From positions 2,916,834-2,980,833 of the forward strand of contig CM070561.1 of assembly GCA_036346405.1 (NCBI GenBank): 64,000 bases of DNA, in the 5' to 3' direction. Below the pieces are notes generated by a model. That model saw nothing but the letters and a program-made list of their open reading frames with translations. It was not told the DNA's origin and did no database searches. This DNA is from Phyllostachys edulis. Its lineage: Eukaryota; Streptophyta; Magnoliopsida; Poales; Poaceae. Positions 11,169 to 24,299 of this stretch are shown here, piece after piece; position 1 is the first letter of the stretch; each line of letters starts with the position of its first letter. The position numbers and the translations under genes were made by a program.

Positions 11169-12500
11169 CAAAATTTCTGATAGTCACGCACTACGGTTAT
11201 CAGAGTTTGAAAATGCTAGGACCAAAGGGGGTCATCACGGTTCGAGGAGATTAAAAAATGGCTTTCGCATGCGATCAGAAATCATTAGAGCTAGTCGATG
11301 AACTTCTGACCAGAGAAGCTAATCCACCTACCGTGCAGGTCAAGCACTCGAGGCCAAAGATGACACCAAAGCCTTCTGACCAAACAAAGGAGGTACCACT
11401 CGACAACGGTGCTTCATTGAAAAGTGCCAAGTTATCACCTGGGTCAGGAAACACTGACGCATCTACCCAAAAAATACTGGTCGAGGCAAGACTCGACCAC
11501 AAATAGGAAGAGTCACTTGTCTCCTTTCTCCAAGCAAATCAGGACGTATTCGTCTGGCAGGCGTCCGACATGCCCGGAGTCCCTAGGGAGGTGATTGAGC
11601 ACAGGCTAGCTCTCCAGTCTATCAAGAAACCGATCAAGCAGAAGCTAAGGCGTTTTGCACCTGATCGGAAGGAGGCAATCTAGTCAGAAATTGACAAGCT
11701 CCTAAAGGCTGGATTTATTCATGAGGTCAACCACCCTAAGTGGCTCGCCAATCCTGTAATGGTTAGAAAAAATAATGGAAAGTGATGAATGTGTATTGAC
11801 TTCACAGATTTTAATAAAGCTTGTCCGAAGGATGGCTTTCCCCTTTCACGCATTGACCAACTTGTAGACTCCACTTCCGAGTGCGAGTTATTAAGTTTTT
11901 TAGATACGTATTCAGGGTACCACCAGATTAATATGTGTAAAGAAGATGAAGAGAAAACTTTCTTCATCACCCCGTACAACATTTACTGCTATGTTAAGAT
12001 GCCATTTGGTCTAAAAAATACTGGTGCAACTTTTCAAAGGTTGATGCAGAAAACCTTTAATCCATAGATAGGTCGAAATATAGAAGCCTATATTGATGAT
12101 CTGGTTGTGAAGAGCATTAACACTGATGATCATATTCCTGACCTACAAGAGACCTTCAATAACTTGAGAAGGCATAACCTCATGTTAAATCCAGAAAAGT
12201 GTGTGTTTGGAGTTTCCACTGGAAAACTTCTCAGTCTCCTAGTTTCGACTAGAGGTATCGAAGCGAATCTAGTAAAAATATTGGCCATCGACGGATCGCC
12301 TTCAACCAAAAAGTCTAAAATCTAAGTCCAAAATCTAAGTCATTTCATAGCACGGTTAGGTGAAAGGGGATTACCTTTCTTTAAGCTTCTCTAGAAATAT
12401 GGAAGTTTTGAGTGGACTAAGGAGGCAAACGATGCCTTCGAAAAACTTAAGAAGTACCTTACGAGTATCCCGGTCTTAGTTTCTCCAAGATCGGGAGAAA
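11169..12500 (+). pseudogene. Tat reverse transcriptase (stops and frameshifts)
   Basis: After the protease, the frame resumes with the conserved linker (11258-11506; CDQKSLELVDELLTRE). Reverse transcriptase follows: SFLQANQDVFVW, FIHEVNHPKWLAN, then 11789-12067 with CIDFTDFNKACPKDGFPLSR, SGYHQINMCKEDEEKT and MPFGLKNTGATFQRLM. The catalytic box reads AYIDDLVVKS at about 12090-12117. Stops occur at about 11682, 11783 and 12065. The order and boxes are unmistakably Ty3/gypsy. Confidence 0.9.
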
Positions 12501-13486
12501 CATTGCTGATTTACGTACCTGTAACGCCCCAAACAGTCAGCGGTGTACTGGTCGTAGAACATGAAAACGTCCAACGACCAGTATATTACGTAAGCGAAGT
12601 CTTACATGGACCAAAGGAAAGATACTCACAGGTACAAAAGCTGCTCTATGGTCTTCTTATGGCTTCAAGGAAACTAAGACATTACTTTCGGGCCCACAAA
12701 GTGGTCGTACTAGTCGGGTATCCTCTTGGTCAAGTCCTTGGAAACAGGGAATCATTAGGATGAATAGCAAAATAAGCGGTTGAACTAGGGGCGTTTGACC
12801 TCCATTTCATCTCACGAACAACGATCAAGTCCTAGGCATTAGCAGAATTCATTGCCGATTGGACAAACCCTGAACCCACCCAAGGGCCCGAGTACGAACA
12901 CCACGACGAGTGGACAATGTACTTTGACGGCTCCTTGATGCTCAAAGGCTCGGGGGCTGGAGTTGTCTTGATATCCCCTACTGGTGAACACATCAAGTAT
13001 ACCATCTAGTTAATATTTTCTACTACAAACAATGTGGCAGAATACGAAGGTTTACTAGCAGGACTCCAAGTAGCTCGTTCGCTCGGGATTCGCAGATTAC
13101 TAGTGAAAGACGATTCTCAACTAGTAGTGAATCAAGTAGGGAAAGAGTATCAATGCTCAAGTACCAAGATGCCATCTTATTTGGCAGAAGTACGGAAACT
13201 CGAAAAGCACTTTTTTGGTTTCCAGATCCAACATATTCCTAGAAAGGAAAACTTTCTGGCAGACCAGTTGGCACGGATAGCCTCCACCAGGTCGATCGTC
13301 CCACCTGGAGTTTTTCTTAAGCAACTCGATTTACCCTCGGTGGTCGATCTTTCCGAGGACATATATGTTTCCCTACAGGTTGTACAAACCGATCAGGAGA
13401 ACATGGATGCTCCACAGGTCATTGATGGTTGGCGTTGTCAGGATCACGGTAGAAATTGGATGATGTTTATCTACAATTATCTTTAG
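12501..13486 (+). pseudogene. Tat RNase H followed by archaeal-type RNase H
   Basis: The gypsy RNase H connection domain ends with RPVYYVSEVLHGPKERYSQV (12503-12763). A second RNase H follows: WTMYFDGS (about 12912), GAGVVLISPTGE, NVAEYEGLLAGL and IQHIPRKENFLADQLARIA (13034-13486). Asp, Glu and Asp of this fold are visible (FDGS, AEYE, LADQLA). A duplicated RNase H of this archaeal type is a known hallmark of Tat elements. Stops interrupt both halves. Confidence 0.88.
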
Positions 13487-14696
13487 CATGACATAATTCC
13501 AGAAGATGATGTAGAGGCTGATCGTATAGCTCAAAAAGCCAAATCATACACTTTGATCAAAAGTACCTTGTATAAACGAGGATCTCACGGAGTGTTGATG
13601 AGTTGTATATCTCAAATGGATGGCATTAAATTGCTAACCGAAATTCATGGAGGAGTCTGTGGAGCACATCATTCCTACAGAACGCTGGTCGGTAAAGCCT
13701 TTATGCAAGGATACTATTGGCCAACCGCCCTTCATGATGCAAAAGAGCTCGTGACGAAGTGCGTATAATGTCAGTTTCATAGCCGACAAGTACATCAGCC
13801 GGCACAAGCTTTGCAAACTATTCCTCTTTCTTGACCTTTTGCAACCTAGGGACTAGATATTCTAGGTCCTTTCCCAAGAGCACCTGGGGGCTTCGAATTC
13901 CTCTTTGTTATGATTAACACGTTCACAAAATGGATCGAAGCCGAGCCTGTCATTAAAACAACAACTGAGGCCGCTAAGAGGTTTCTCACAAAAATATGAT
14001 CACACGATTTGGTGTACCCAGTCATATAATCACAGACAACGGTACCCAGTTCTCAAGTGGTAAATTCCAAGAATTCTGCGAAGACCTTAGTATCAAGATA
14101 CATTTTGCTTCTATCGCTCATCCGCAGAGCAACGGAGCAGTTGAGCGAGCCAATGGTATCATAATGCAGGGGATCAAATGCCGAGTATTCAACCAGTTAA
14201 TAAAACAGTTAGGAGCTTGGGTTCAAGAACTTTCTTCTGTATTATGGGCCGTTCGAACCACGACCAGTCGTGCGATCGGTGAAACACCATTCTTCTTGGT
14301 TTATGGTGCTGAAACCATGCTTCCTCTAGAACTAAAATTTGGCTCTGCTTGAATCGATTGTTTCAATAAAAATGATCAGAATGAACGACGACTTGACGAC
14401 ATATTTTTCCTTGAAGAACGATGAAACCAAGCCCTGATACGATCAGTAGTCTACCAACAAGCCATGCAAATGTACCACAATCGTAAGGTGCAACCTCGTA
14501 GCCTTGCTGTAGGTGATCTAGTTCTCAGAAAAATTCAGAACTAAGGAAATCGTCAACAAGCTTTCTCCCAAGTGGGAAGGTTTATACACTGTGGTCGAAG
14601 TCAACCGACCAGGTTCAGTGCGGCTAGCCATGTCTGATGGGCATGTTTTGTCTAATTCTTGGAATATTGATCAACTGCGTAAGTTCTTTGTTTAAT
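13487..14696 (+). pseudogene. Tat integrase
   Basis: The zinc-binding N-terminus appears at 13553-13768 (EIHGGVCGAHHSYRTL, then KELVTKC). The core follows with LDILGPFPRAPGGFEF, ITDNGTQFSSGKF and HPQSNGAVERANG (13996-14352), which carry the three acidic residues of the D,D,E active site. The C-terminus runs in broken frames to about 14696. Several stops (for example at 13766 and 14350) make it inactive. Confidence 0.88.
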
Positions 14697-15630
14697 TATT
14701 CTTTCCATTCTTTTAATTTTAATAAAGATTACTCATTCCTTTATTTCTTTCGATGAGTGATGTTGTTTATATATTTGTACCTATACTCTGGTCATCTACT
14801 ATTGTTGTTTAAACTGGTCGGAGAAGACCTCCTTCTCTCCGACATCCTTTACAAGGATATCTGTTACTCTTTGGCAATGACTTCTAAGTCACACACTATA
14901 TGGGTCCTAGTCGTGATCATTCGCACGACCACACTCTTTTCTAAAAGAAATATACGAGTAACCAGAGCATAACACAAATAACTTCAGGTAGTGACTCATA
15001 TGCTTAAGATTGTGGAGACTATATTTCTTCATTTCAAGATTCTGTTCTACTCTCGTTTGGTTACTAGTCGGGACACGGAAAACCTCCTAGTCGAAGTCTC
15101 TCCTTCTCCGCATGTGATCCTGCCCACTGGAAGGAGCTTCCTAGCGACGGTTCTTTTCCTACGATCCTCGCTGCCAGTCGGACTTGAGCTTGAGCACGTT
15201 TCGCGAAGTGTTTTACATGTTTTCAGTTCTTAACAGTTCTTCCGACCAGTTTTGGATACTACATATAAATAAGATCACATATCATTTATTGCATACATTC
15301 TTGCATATTTTTCTTTTCTCATCAAAGCAAGTCTTTTTCTTTCGACCATATAATGTTTTGTTTGGTATTTCGATTATGACAAGCAGATCTATAACTAGTC
15401 GAAATCAGACATTGGTTTTGACCAAATTGATTTCCTAGTATTACTACGATCAGTTTTATCATATAATCCGTATATGCCTCCAAACAATGGTTGAGACTTT
15501 AGTTCTCCTTCTTGGCTTACTGCTTATTTAGTAAAGTCCTTCTACTATAAAGCAGTCGGGGGCTAGAGAATATATGAGTACTTCATAAGTCGCGCGGATA
15601 AACAAAAGACTTGTTGATGACAGAAAGGTA
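14697..15630. other. Post-pol non-coding region of the Tat element
   Basis: AT-rich with short unconserved frames; no domain recognised. It ends with a copy of the polypurine-like 11-mer TCGGGGGCTAG (15556-15566), identical to the one at the 3' LTR. Confidence 0.55.
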
Positions 15631-15636
15631 AGTTTA

Positions 15637-18606
15637 TTATATTTCATAATTCTTATGATACAATTTTCTACTCTTGGAGATCTCCAGACTAGTTGCTGCT
15701 TGACAGAGATCCGACCTCCATTTTCTCTGCAACCTTGTCTCGAGAGGCCTTACTTCCTCAAGAAACTTGGTCGCATCTTCAGGCAAGCAGGTGAAATCTT
15801 TTTCAATAGCTTGGAGATTGATGGAGAGGTCGGAAGCCTTCAGTTTTGCCAAAGCAAAGCTAACTCCGCTGGCCACAGCTTCTTTCATCGTCTGGGCATA
15901 ATTTTCTCTAGTAGTTTTGAGCAGGCCCTTGAGATCTTCTAGAAGTTGGCCCAACTAGTTCATCTTCTCCATTGGATCTCTTAAGGTAGGCAGACTCGAT
16001 CCTGATCCCATATCGAAGATCATTTTGTTAAGTGCTATGACTTTTTCATCAAGGTTTTGCATAAGAGTTTCCTCCTTGTCTTGCTCAAACTCTAGAGCTT
16101 TTTTTTTGCTCTATTCAGCGCTTGAGTTTGCTCTACATGAGTAAAACAAGTGGTGAGAAAGTATGATTAGAAGAGATGATAAACTGGTCAAGTTTACGAC
16201 CGGTTACCTTCAATATTCTTTTCAAAAGTCAATGACTCCCTTGTGCATGGTCGTCACGTATGCGATCGACTGATCCTTAGCTTGGCATTCTTCTTCAAGT
16301 TTGATTATTCTGGCTTCTTTAGCCACGACCTCTTTTTTTATTTTCTCCAAGTCTATCAAATATGATAATGAAGAACAATTGATCAAGAAAAGAAGAACAA
16401 AGTATTGAAGATGAAGAAAAGTTAAGAAGAAAGTCTTTACTTTCTAATTCAGAGTGTTTCTGCTCCAAGAACTTTATTCACTGGGTCAGTCCTCCGACCA
16501 CAGCATAATTCTCGACCATGTGCTACACAAATAGCATTCCTCTTTATACACAAATAGCATTCCTCTTTAAGTTTCTTATAAAATTTTAGAGGAGAAACTA
16601 TGAAAATGGTCATGGATACTTACCCGAATTGCCACGTTATTATATTCGGCAAAAATTGTATCAAGACCTGTCTTGGCTTGATGGTCCGATACCTTTCCCC
16701 AAACCTCGTCAAGCTCCTTATTCTCGATAAATCGAGGGCAAAAAGGGAGCTTGTTAGATTGAGAGGAATTACCAACAGGGGCAGGAACCTGTTGAGAACT
16801 TTCAGGAATGTCTACCTCCACAGACGGAGTTAGATTCACCACTGGATCCTGAACAAGCGTTGGCACCGACGCCTGCTCGGGGGCTTCCTCGACCACTTTG
16901 TCTTCAGGAACTTTAGCCTGAGAAGTGTTCTCGACGAGGACTTCCTCAGTTGCTTGATCCTCGGCAATGTTCTGGTCGGAGACGACCGGGACACCAGAAG
17001 ATCTATACAAAAAAGAAGAAAAGAAGTTTAGGAGTTCAATATGTCAAGGACATTTAAGGTATGCACTCATACGACTTTTTCATTTGTACGTACCTGGTCA
17101 ATTTTTTGGTCTTGACCTTGAAACGCGCTGGATTAAATTTCGTGGCGCTTACCTTTCTTTTCTTCTCAACCAATTTCACCGGTTCTAAACCGGTAGGGCT
17201 AGTTGTACCCTTCATATCCTCCAACATGAGGTTAGAAGCGATATCTTCGACCAGCTGGTTGAAGATAGCATTCTTGATCATTGGGTCGAAAGGTGTGGTT
17301 TCATCGACCTCCCGAGCAGTTGTTTCAGTAATAACTTTCAGGTCGCGAACGTCCACCCTGGGGTTTACAACTTCCGTAGCTTTGCTCTGCGGGCCCTCCA
17401 TTTTTTCCACCCAAATCAAAAATTAAATTTGATTAGGTGATGAAATTTTCCATCTAAGTATATATCTTATTTCAAATACTCTTTTACCTCGAGGAGACCA
17501 TCTTCTTCCATGGCCTTTGGGCAGGAATCGGCCAGGACCATAGTGGGATTACCGGATCGTATAACCTTCAGTCTAACGACCTAAAACATTAGAGAAAAAT
17601 CAATAACAGATCTGAAGGTATATATATAAGGTAAAGGAAAAGTGGTTATCTACCATAAGTCTCCTCAGTCTTTCTTCTTCAGAGACCATCGCCAAGATAC
17701 CGGGAAATGCAGCCTTTTCATTAGGCTCCCCGGCGTAGATCATTTTGATCCGCTCTCTGACCTCGTCGGAGGAAAGGACTTCAAAAAAGACAAAAGAGAT
17801 TTCAAGGTTATATGATAATCTACTAATAAGTTATAATGGTCAGAGCTTCTTCAAATACTCACCATCCCTTGAGTTCTTAATTGCTTCATCCCGACCAATG
17901 TATCAGAGTAGAGAATGGTCTCGGAGCTTCAGAGGACTAATTCGGCGCATAGTGAAATCCCTCACCACGTGCCAGGAAGTCAAGCCCTTTCTCCTTAGGT
18001 CTTGAACAACCTCCACCCATCTTCCGACCATCCCTGTCTTCTCCATGGTCCCCCTCCACTTTGGATTCTCGCTCGCCCTATTTTCGGCGAAGTAGAGGCC
18101 GTCGTCTTTCGTGACCGTCATGTAAAACAAGTTCTTTTTCCATGACGACCACGTGAATTTCGAGTACATTGGGATGTACTCATCGGCCTTCCCGTCGTGA
18201 AGGTGTAGCGTGCATTCTCCAGGACCCGCCATGGATCTCCCTGACATTTCCATCTGGTAAAAATACCTAAAGAGCTTCAAATTTGGCCGCATTCCCAGGT
18301 ACGCCTCACATAGATAGGCGAAAATGTTGATGTTGGCGATGGAGTTTGGAGCCAAATTCACCAACTCTACCCCGTAGTACTCCAGAACCCGAGAGAAAAA
18401 TTTGTGCGATGGCAGCCTTAGCCCGCACTTGATGTAGGCGAGGAAAAGAGGGATTTCCCCTTCTTCATGACTCGGAAAGTGTTCTCTAGCCGCTGACCTC
18501 TATTTGATCAAATTCTTGTCCGGGAGCATTCCGATTCCTTTCAGCGCTTCGAGTTTCCTCTCACTCAAATCTGAAACCATCCACTTTGTGATTGGGATCG
18601 ACATGG
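15637..18606 (-). pseudogene. Antisense spliced additional ORF of the Tat element (gypsy-type transposon domain)
   Basis: On the strand opposite to gag-pol a multi-exon gene can be traced. A Met at 18606 opens a frame with one TAG at 18502-18504 that continues to 17903. It includes VNLAPNSIANINIFAYLCEA and YLGMRPNLKLFRYFYQM, which resembles the 'putative gypsy type transposon' domain (PF04195, recalled, not searched). Further coding-like blocks follow at 17419-17054, 17010-16576 (Glu/Val/Pro-rich) and 15954-15637 (helical, coiled-coil-like). The 17010-16576 block runs into a strong donor, CGG|GTAAGT, near 16620. The function is unknown. Tat elements are known to carry additional ORFs, some antisense. 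The stop suggests decay. Confidence 0.72.
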
Positions 18607-18951
18607 TAAGATCTCGCGAGGAGATGAATAGAGGTCAGAGGAAGCTTTTGGTCGAAAAGAAAGTGAAGGTCGGGAAGGATTCTTAGTAAGAAACTGAAGA
18701 GAATTGAGGGAAAATCTAGAAACATAAAAGCCCTAAAGCCCAGCAATGAGGATTTTATAGCTCCAGATCTTTAATTGCAATCGGGAGTTATTTAAAGTCC
18801 AACGGACAAAGCCTTTTTGTCCAACGGACAGAAAACTCTTTGGTTCTCAACTTTAAAGTGAATACATACCACTTCGTATGTCATGACATTGAATAAGGGT
18901 CTGCCCGATACGACTTCGTCGGAAGAAGGTGTTCACACAACCTATTCATTT

Positions 18952-18967
18952 AAAGTTCGGGGGCTAG
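18952..18967 (+). other. Polypurine tract of the Tat element
   Basis: AAAGTTCGGGGGCTAG precedes the inferred start of the 3' LTR. The same 11-mer (TCGGGGGCTAG) occurs internally at 15556. Confidence 0.6.
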
Positions 18968-18968
18968 C

Positions 18969-19677
18969 TAACGAGGATTAAAATCTCTATGTATTACTTT
19001 AATACATAATAAAAGACCATGCGTCTTCATGGTCGTAACCCCTAAGGCTAATGACCTCACTGGTCGTAAGGATTCCAGAGGTTACATAATGGGTATCTTG
19101 GTCGGACAAGGTCCTGTACCTAGTCTCCGACTAGGTAGCTGCTCGCAGGAGCTATGAACTAATACCTGGATCTAATTCCAGGTATATTCTTTATCGTGTG
19201 ATGAATGGAACACATGTTGAATACTCCATACCACGCGACGTTACATGATCCGAAGACACTAACAAACAACCATCATACGATTGAGTGTCTCACAGATGCT
19301 CAACCGCAGAGCGACTAATACTTTATCAACCACCGCCTCGCTCCAACTAGTCGTGACGCTTCACAACGTACGTCTTCTCTAGGAGTAACTGCCACCTCTT
19401 CGGAAGCTATTTAAGGATGGAGCGCGGACGAAAGGAAAAAGATCGCCTTGCATCTGATTGGAGTAGTGCAATCAGCATTAGATTCATGCTTCAAGTTTGA
19501 TTGAATAGGATAGTAAGCATCACACTCAGTGTAATTAGGATTAGTCCACCACCGGGTCATAGACACCCCTTGTAATAGCCAGTTCATATCAATAAAGAGC
19601 AGCCCCATTCTCTCCCAAGAAATCTGTGCCATTTTCTTCTATTTTATTTCATAAGATCGACGACTCGATCGTCGACA
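18969..19677 (+). repeat. 3' LTR of the Tat element (about 709 bp)
   Basis: The end ...GATCGTCGACA at 19677 is fixed because LINE sequence resumes at 19678 and the same 11 bases precede the primer site at 8275-8285. The start is inferred from the polypurine tract; the expected TG reads TA. A TATA-like TATTTAAG lies at 19407-19414. Confidence 0.75.
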
Positions 19678-20684
19678 GTATGGGTGTCTCCACAAACCCT
19701 AACATGCATTTTGATCTCTCTACTATCCTAACTAGAGTGGACAGACTGGATGTACTGACCCTAGCTTTCTTGGAGAAGGAAATAGATGAAATTGTCAAAA
19801 CACTTCGACTTGACAAAGCTCTTGGACCTAACGGATTTAACGATTTGTTTATAAAGAAATTTTGATATTTGATCAAGGAAGATTTCTATCAGCTTTGTCA
19901 TGACTTTTACAATGAAAAAAATGACCTTCAAAGTATCAACACTTCCTTTATTACTCTAGTTCCAAAAAAGAACTCCCTAGAAGGGGTAAATGATTTTAGA
20001 CTAATTTCTTTACTGAACTCTTCTTTTTAATTGATTACCAAGCTCCTATCTAAAAGGATGCAAAAGGTGATAATGAGGCTTATTCATAAAAATCAGTACG
20101 ACTTTATAAAGTCTAGAACAATCCATGATTGTCTAGCATGGGCCTTTGAGTATCTTCATCAAAACAATCAGTCCAAAAAAGAACTTAGTATTCTTAAATT
20201 GGATTTTGAGAAGGCCTTTGACACCGTGGAGCATGACACAATCCTAAAAATTATGGAGCATAAAGGTTTTGATGCTAAGTGGAGGAATTGGATTAAATAG
20301 CTTTTGAACTCTGGAACCTCCTCTATTCTCCTCAACGGTGTGCCAGGAAAATCCTTTTGGTGTAAAAGAGGAGTTTGACAAGGGGATCCCCTTTCTCCAT
20401 TACTCTTTGTCTTAGCAGCGAATTTGTTGGAATCTATTGTTAATGGAGCCCTTCAAAGAGGATTGGTATGTCTGCCGATGGCCATGGATCATGATCAGGA
20501 TTATCCCATTATTCAGTATGTAGATGACACCCTTCTTTTTATTCAAGTCTCAACATCACAGGTACACTATCTCAAAGCCCTTTTAGATACGTTTGAACAA
20601 TCTTCAGGGCTATGTGTAAATTTTCATAAGTCTTGTTTGATTCCTTTCAATGTTCTAGAAGAAAAAGTACACTTGCTTGCAGGA
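19678..20684 (+). pseudogene. LINE reverse transcriptase (central segment)
   Basis: LINE homology resumes as GVSTNPNMHFDLS, LDKALGPNGFNDLFIKK and TLVPKKN. It continues with LDFEKAFDTVEHDTIL, the SGTSSILLNG box, the QGDPLSPLLFVLAAN box and the catalytic QYVDDTLLFI. L1 elements usually have YADD; this copy shows YVDD. Stops (for example at 19863, 20028, 20298 and 20378) and frameshifts disable it. The Met at 19626 lies inside the Tat LTR and is not a real start. Confidence 0.9.
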
Positions 20685-23600
20685 TGTAATATCCCACTTA
20701 AACATCAATAATTTGGAAATAAGAAATTAGAGTGTAGTAGATAAAATTCAGAATTTGAGAGCGTTTTGGGCCACCAACCCATAGTCGCGGAGGAAAAAGC
20801 CAGCCTTAGGGGCCCATGGCCTATGGGAGGTCGACAACCTACTAGAAGGCAAAGGGGGGCAACCACCAAACCCTAGCAGCTCCTGATACTGTAGCATCAC
20901 CTACGATAGTAGCCACCACCCCTGCTATAGTAGCCACCACCTCCCTGCTGCTTCTCCTCCCTAGGCACCATCTCTTGCGGTTGGATCTGCCGACCAAGCA
21001 AGAAGGAAGAAAGGGAAGGAGGGAGAGGAAGAAGGAAGAAGAAGAAAGGAAGAGGAGAAGGGAATTTCATGGGGATTCGTTGGGATTTCACCTCCCTCAT
21101 CTCGATCTCCAAGGGTGACACTCCTTTGTTCAATTTCTTTTAGATTGTTGTTTCGTCTAGTCGGTAGAATTTCTGTGACTAGATCGATAGTGTTGTTTCT
21201 GTTGCGGTGGGGTTTTGGGTTCCAAATGTGTAGAATTTGGAAACCCCACCTGCTAGAGATAGGTATAGGATTCAAGTAGCTTTCTACAGAGTTCTTGTGC
21301 ATGATTTTTGGATGGGTAGATATTTAATTATGATTTTTTCATTTTGACTGCCTATTTAGTTCTTTGGTTTCTGGCAGCAGACATGGTTATATAGATTAAA
21401 GTTGTAAAATGGACGAATTTGGGATTTTGATATTCATGAAATAGATAGATAAATTTGTGATGATTTTAGAGAGACCAAGAACACAATTTTTGGACAAGTA
21501 AAATAGGAGTTATGAAATTTTGAAGTATACATTTTGGTTTTGACTTTCTGCTGAGAACAGTTGGAAAAAATATTATGTTTGAAAAATTAGATGCATAATA
21601 GAAATTTGGTATAAAATTATTATGGTAGATAATTCCCTATGGATTTCAGAATTTCTTATATCATTGTTTTTGGATAAACCAATTAAAATTTATGGAATTT
21701 CTAAGTCGGTATTACCGAAGATGATAGATCTGCCTTCAGAGTTAAAAACAAGGGTTTAGATGATATAATCTGAACTTTTGATCACCTGAGAAATTGTGGG
21801 TATATGTGTGTAGATTCTAGAAAGTCTAAATTTATGATTTTTGGAACTATAGATCAAAAGTTATGATTCTTCTAAGGTGACTGTTCTGTTTTGGATAGAA
21901 TGGTGTTCGGGAAGGAACGATATCGTTTTGGGTTGCGATTAGGAGCGGATTTGTTTATTTAGTTTTATTGCAATGCTGTGTGCGTATGGATGATATTCTT
22001 AGTATGTTTTACGAATGCCAGGTGGTGGTGTGAAACCGGGGTTGGAGCCCTCTACTCGTTGTCACCTATCATACGGTTGAGGCAAGTACATTTTAGAGTA
22101 AAATTGGATATGTTTGGTTGTACAGTTTGGCTAATGATTGTTGTCATTGTATTTATTTGAAGTATGAGTATTTCCAGTTACTTATATTCTTTCGCTAAAT
22201 GATGATGCATAATGAAAGTATGGAAGTCATCCATTTCATTTCATTTCAAAGATATCCCCATATTTGAGATACGAGCAATGAGATCCCCGTATGAAAAAGG
22301 ACGGGCACTAGATCCCCGCATTTGAGAATACGGGCGAGTGAACACCAATTGGTGTTACACTCAGCTATACCAGTATATGCAAAAGTGGAGACTTGTGCAT
22401 GATTTGCATTTCATTTATGACATTTACATATGTATTTGAGATAATGAGAATGATCTGTCATTGATTTAATGTTTCGTATGTCGTTTATTTGTACTTGCTG
22501 AGTCTTGGACTAACGCTTGTTTATCTAATGTTTTAGGTGAACAATGATGATAGCAAACTTTGGGGAGAAAGTAGAACATGAAAATTTTGCACTTGAGAAG
22601 CACTTCACCCCACTCATGATTCATTCATTTTGGAATTGTAATAATTGAATAGGTTGTGGTTCCCTTAGTTCCTCATGGTCGATATTATTGCTATTTTTGT
22701 TTTTCCTTAAATGAAATTTATCTCTAATGCCTTTGATAATTATTTAGTATGAATTATAATTGAATTATGATTAACCGGCTTGCTAAAATTTTACGATCAA
22801 CTCATTGTCGAGTGTTAACTGTGATGCCTAGAAGGTAGAAATTGTAAGGACCCGAGATTAACACCCCAAATCCTCTGTGCATTTTTGAACCAGTCCCATG
22901 ATCAGTGGCTAGCTCAGACATTAAACAAACATGATACCACAACCATAATCACAAAACTTTAATAATAAATATCAGAGTTGATTACTAGAAAGGCTCACGA
23001 GCCAACAATACAGAACACAACGGAAGAGGAAACAAGAAGCAGTAGAGCCCAGCTAATATGCCACAAGGAATCGACTGAGGTAGCGGCCTAGTCGTCGAGG
23101 TCTTCAGTAGATGCAAAGTCCTTCCCCTTTGAACAACATTTTATTAAGTAAGAGTGAGTACAAATGAATATACTCCGCAAGTTACACCCAATAACAAAAT
23201 TATGATGCATGAATGGATATATCAAAAGAAAGCTTACATGGCTGTTTTGCATAAAGCAAATTTTCTTTCCAAATACTTGTACTAAGTTCCAAAGCAGATA
23301 TTCTATAACTAAAATTCATTTGTTTAAATTCTCAAGTTTAATAGTCAGATAACATTCATCAACAAGTGGTGAAGGATACCCTCCTATCACAAGGCTACTC
23401 GCCCAATATCCCATTTGGATAAACTATTTGATAAAGTCTCTTTTGAAATCAAAACCAAAATCTAACTTGGAGTGGCTTTGCTAGCATGTCCATGACCGTG
23501 GACACGGCTATTCGAATAGTTTTACACTATACAGAGGTGTACAGCTTTACCCACACGACACGACTTCTCTAGTTTATTTGGCATCCGTCGATACCACCGC

Positions 23601-24299
23601 TCACTACCTTAGGTAAGCAGTCTAGAGCACGTGACAAGGCCTTTACAGAGCATCATCCCACTATAGTCCCACCTCGCTAAGGTTTCACCCCATTTGGATA
23701 GAAACTCGCCGGGTTCAGGCCCCCTCTTACGCCAGGTGGGAATACATAAAAGTAGGTCCTAAATGACACCCACGCAACCGGATGGCACGACCATGATGGA
23801 ACGATGCAAATTAGTTAGCCAGGTCCTACCCATTCAGGATATGTGGTAGTACGGAAGGGCTTAACAAAATGCGCTTGAAGACTGGCCTTTAATTGACTTA
23901 GGCGACTTTCCAAAAGAACCCTGGGCCTCGATCATAGAAATAAATTGATCCCGAGCATGAACATGCACCCATCCAAACATCCATTTCGCCCAAGTACAAA
24001 CCACTTTTCATTTTATTTCAGTTTTTCAAAGCATTTGCAAACTTCCATGACAAACCAATGTCATGGTTAAAATCTTTAGACAATACTTGATCTTTTGGCT
24101 GTAAATTCCCAAAATCAAGATTTTTGGTCTAAGCTTTGACTAAGCATAATTTTCCAACATGTTCTAGTCATACTAACGTATAAGCATAATTTTTCAATAT
24201 GTTCTAGTCATACTAACGTATTAACCAGAGTTTTATTTAAGTGACAAGGTGTGAGGGATTCAATGTCCAAGAACTGTCATGTACGAGATCAGTATATAG

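Larger units (their letters stand above)
8275..19677 (+). mobile_element. Tat-lineage Ty3/gypsy retrotransposon lacking its 5' LTR
   Basis: On the plus strand the order is primer-binding site (8288), gag, protease, reverse transcriptase, RNase H, a second archaeal-type RNase H, integrase, a long region with an antisense gene, polypurine tract, and 3' LTR. Reverse transcriptase before integrase defines Ty3/gypsy; the extra RNase H and an additional antisense ORF mark the Tat lineage. The 5' LTR is missing except for its last 11 bases (GATCGTCGACA, 8275-8285), which match the end of the 3' LTR (19667-19677). It is inserted in the LINE and carries many stops. Confidence 0.9.

Noticed and set aside
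19626..19679. Met at 19626 as the start of a LINE-like protein
   Set aside because: The first 18 codons lie within the Tat 3' LTR; true LINE sequence starts at 19678.
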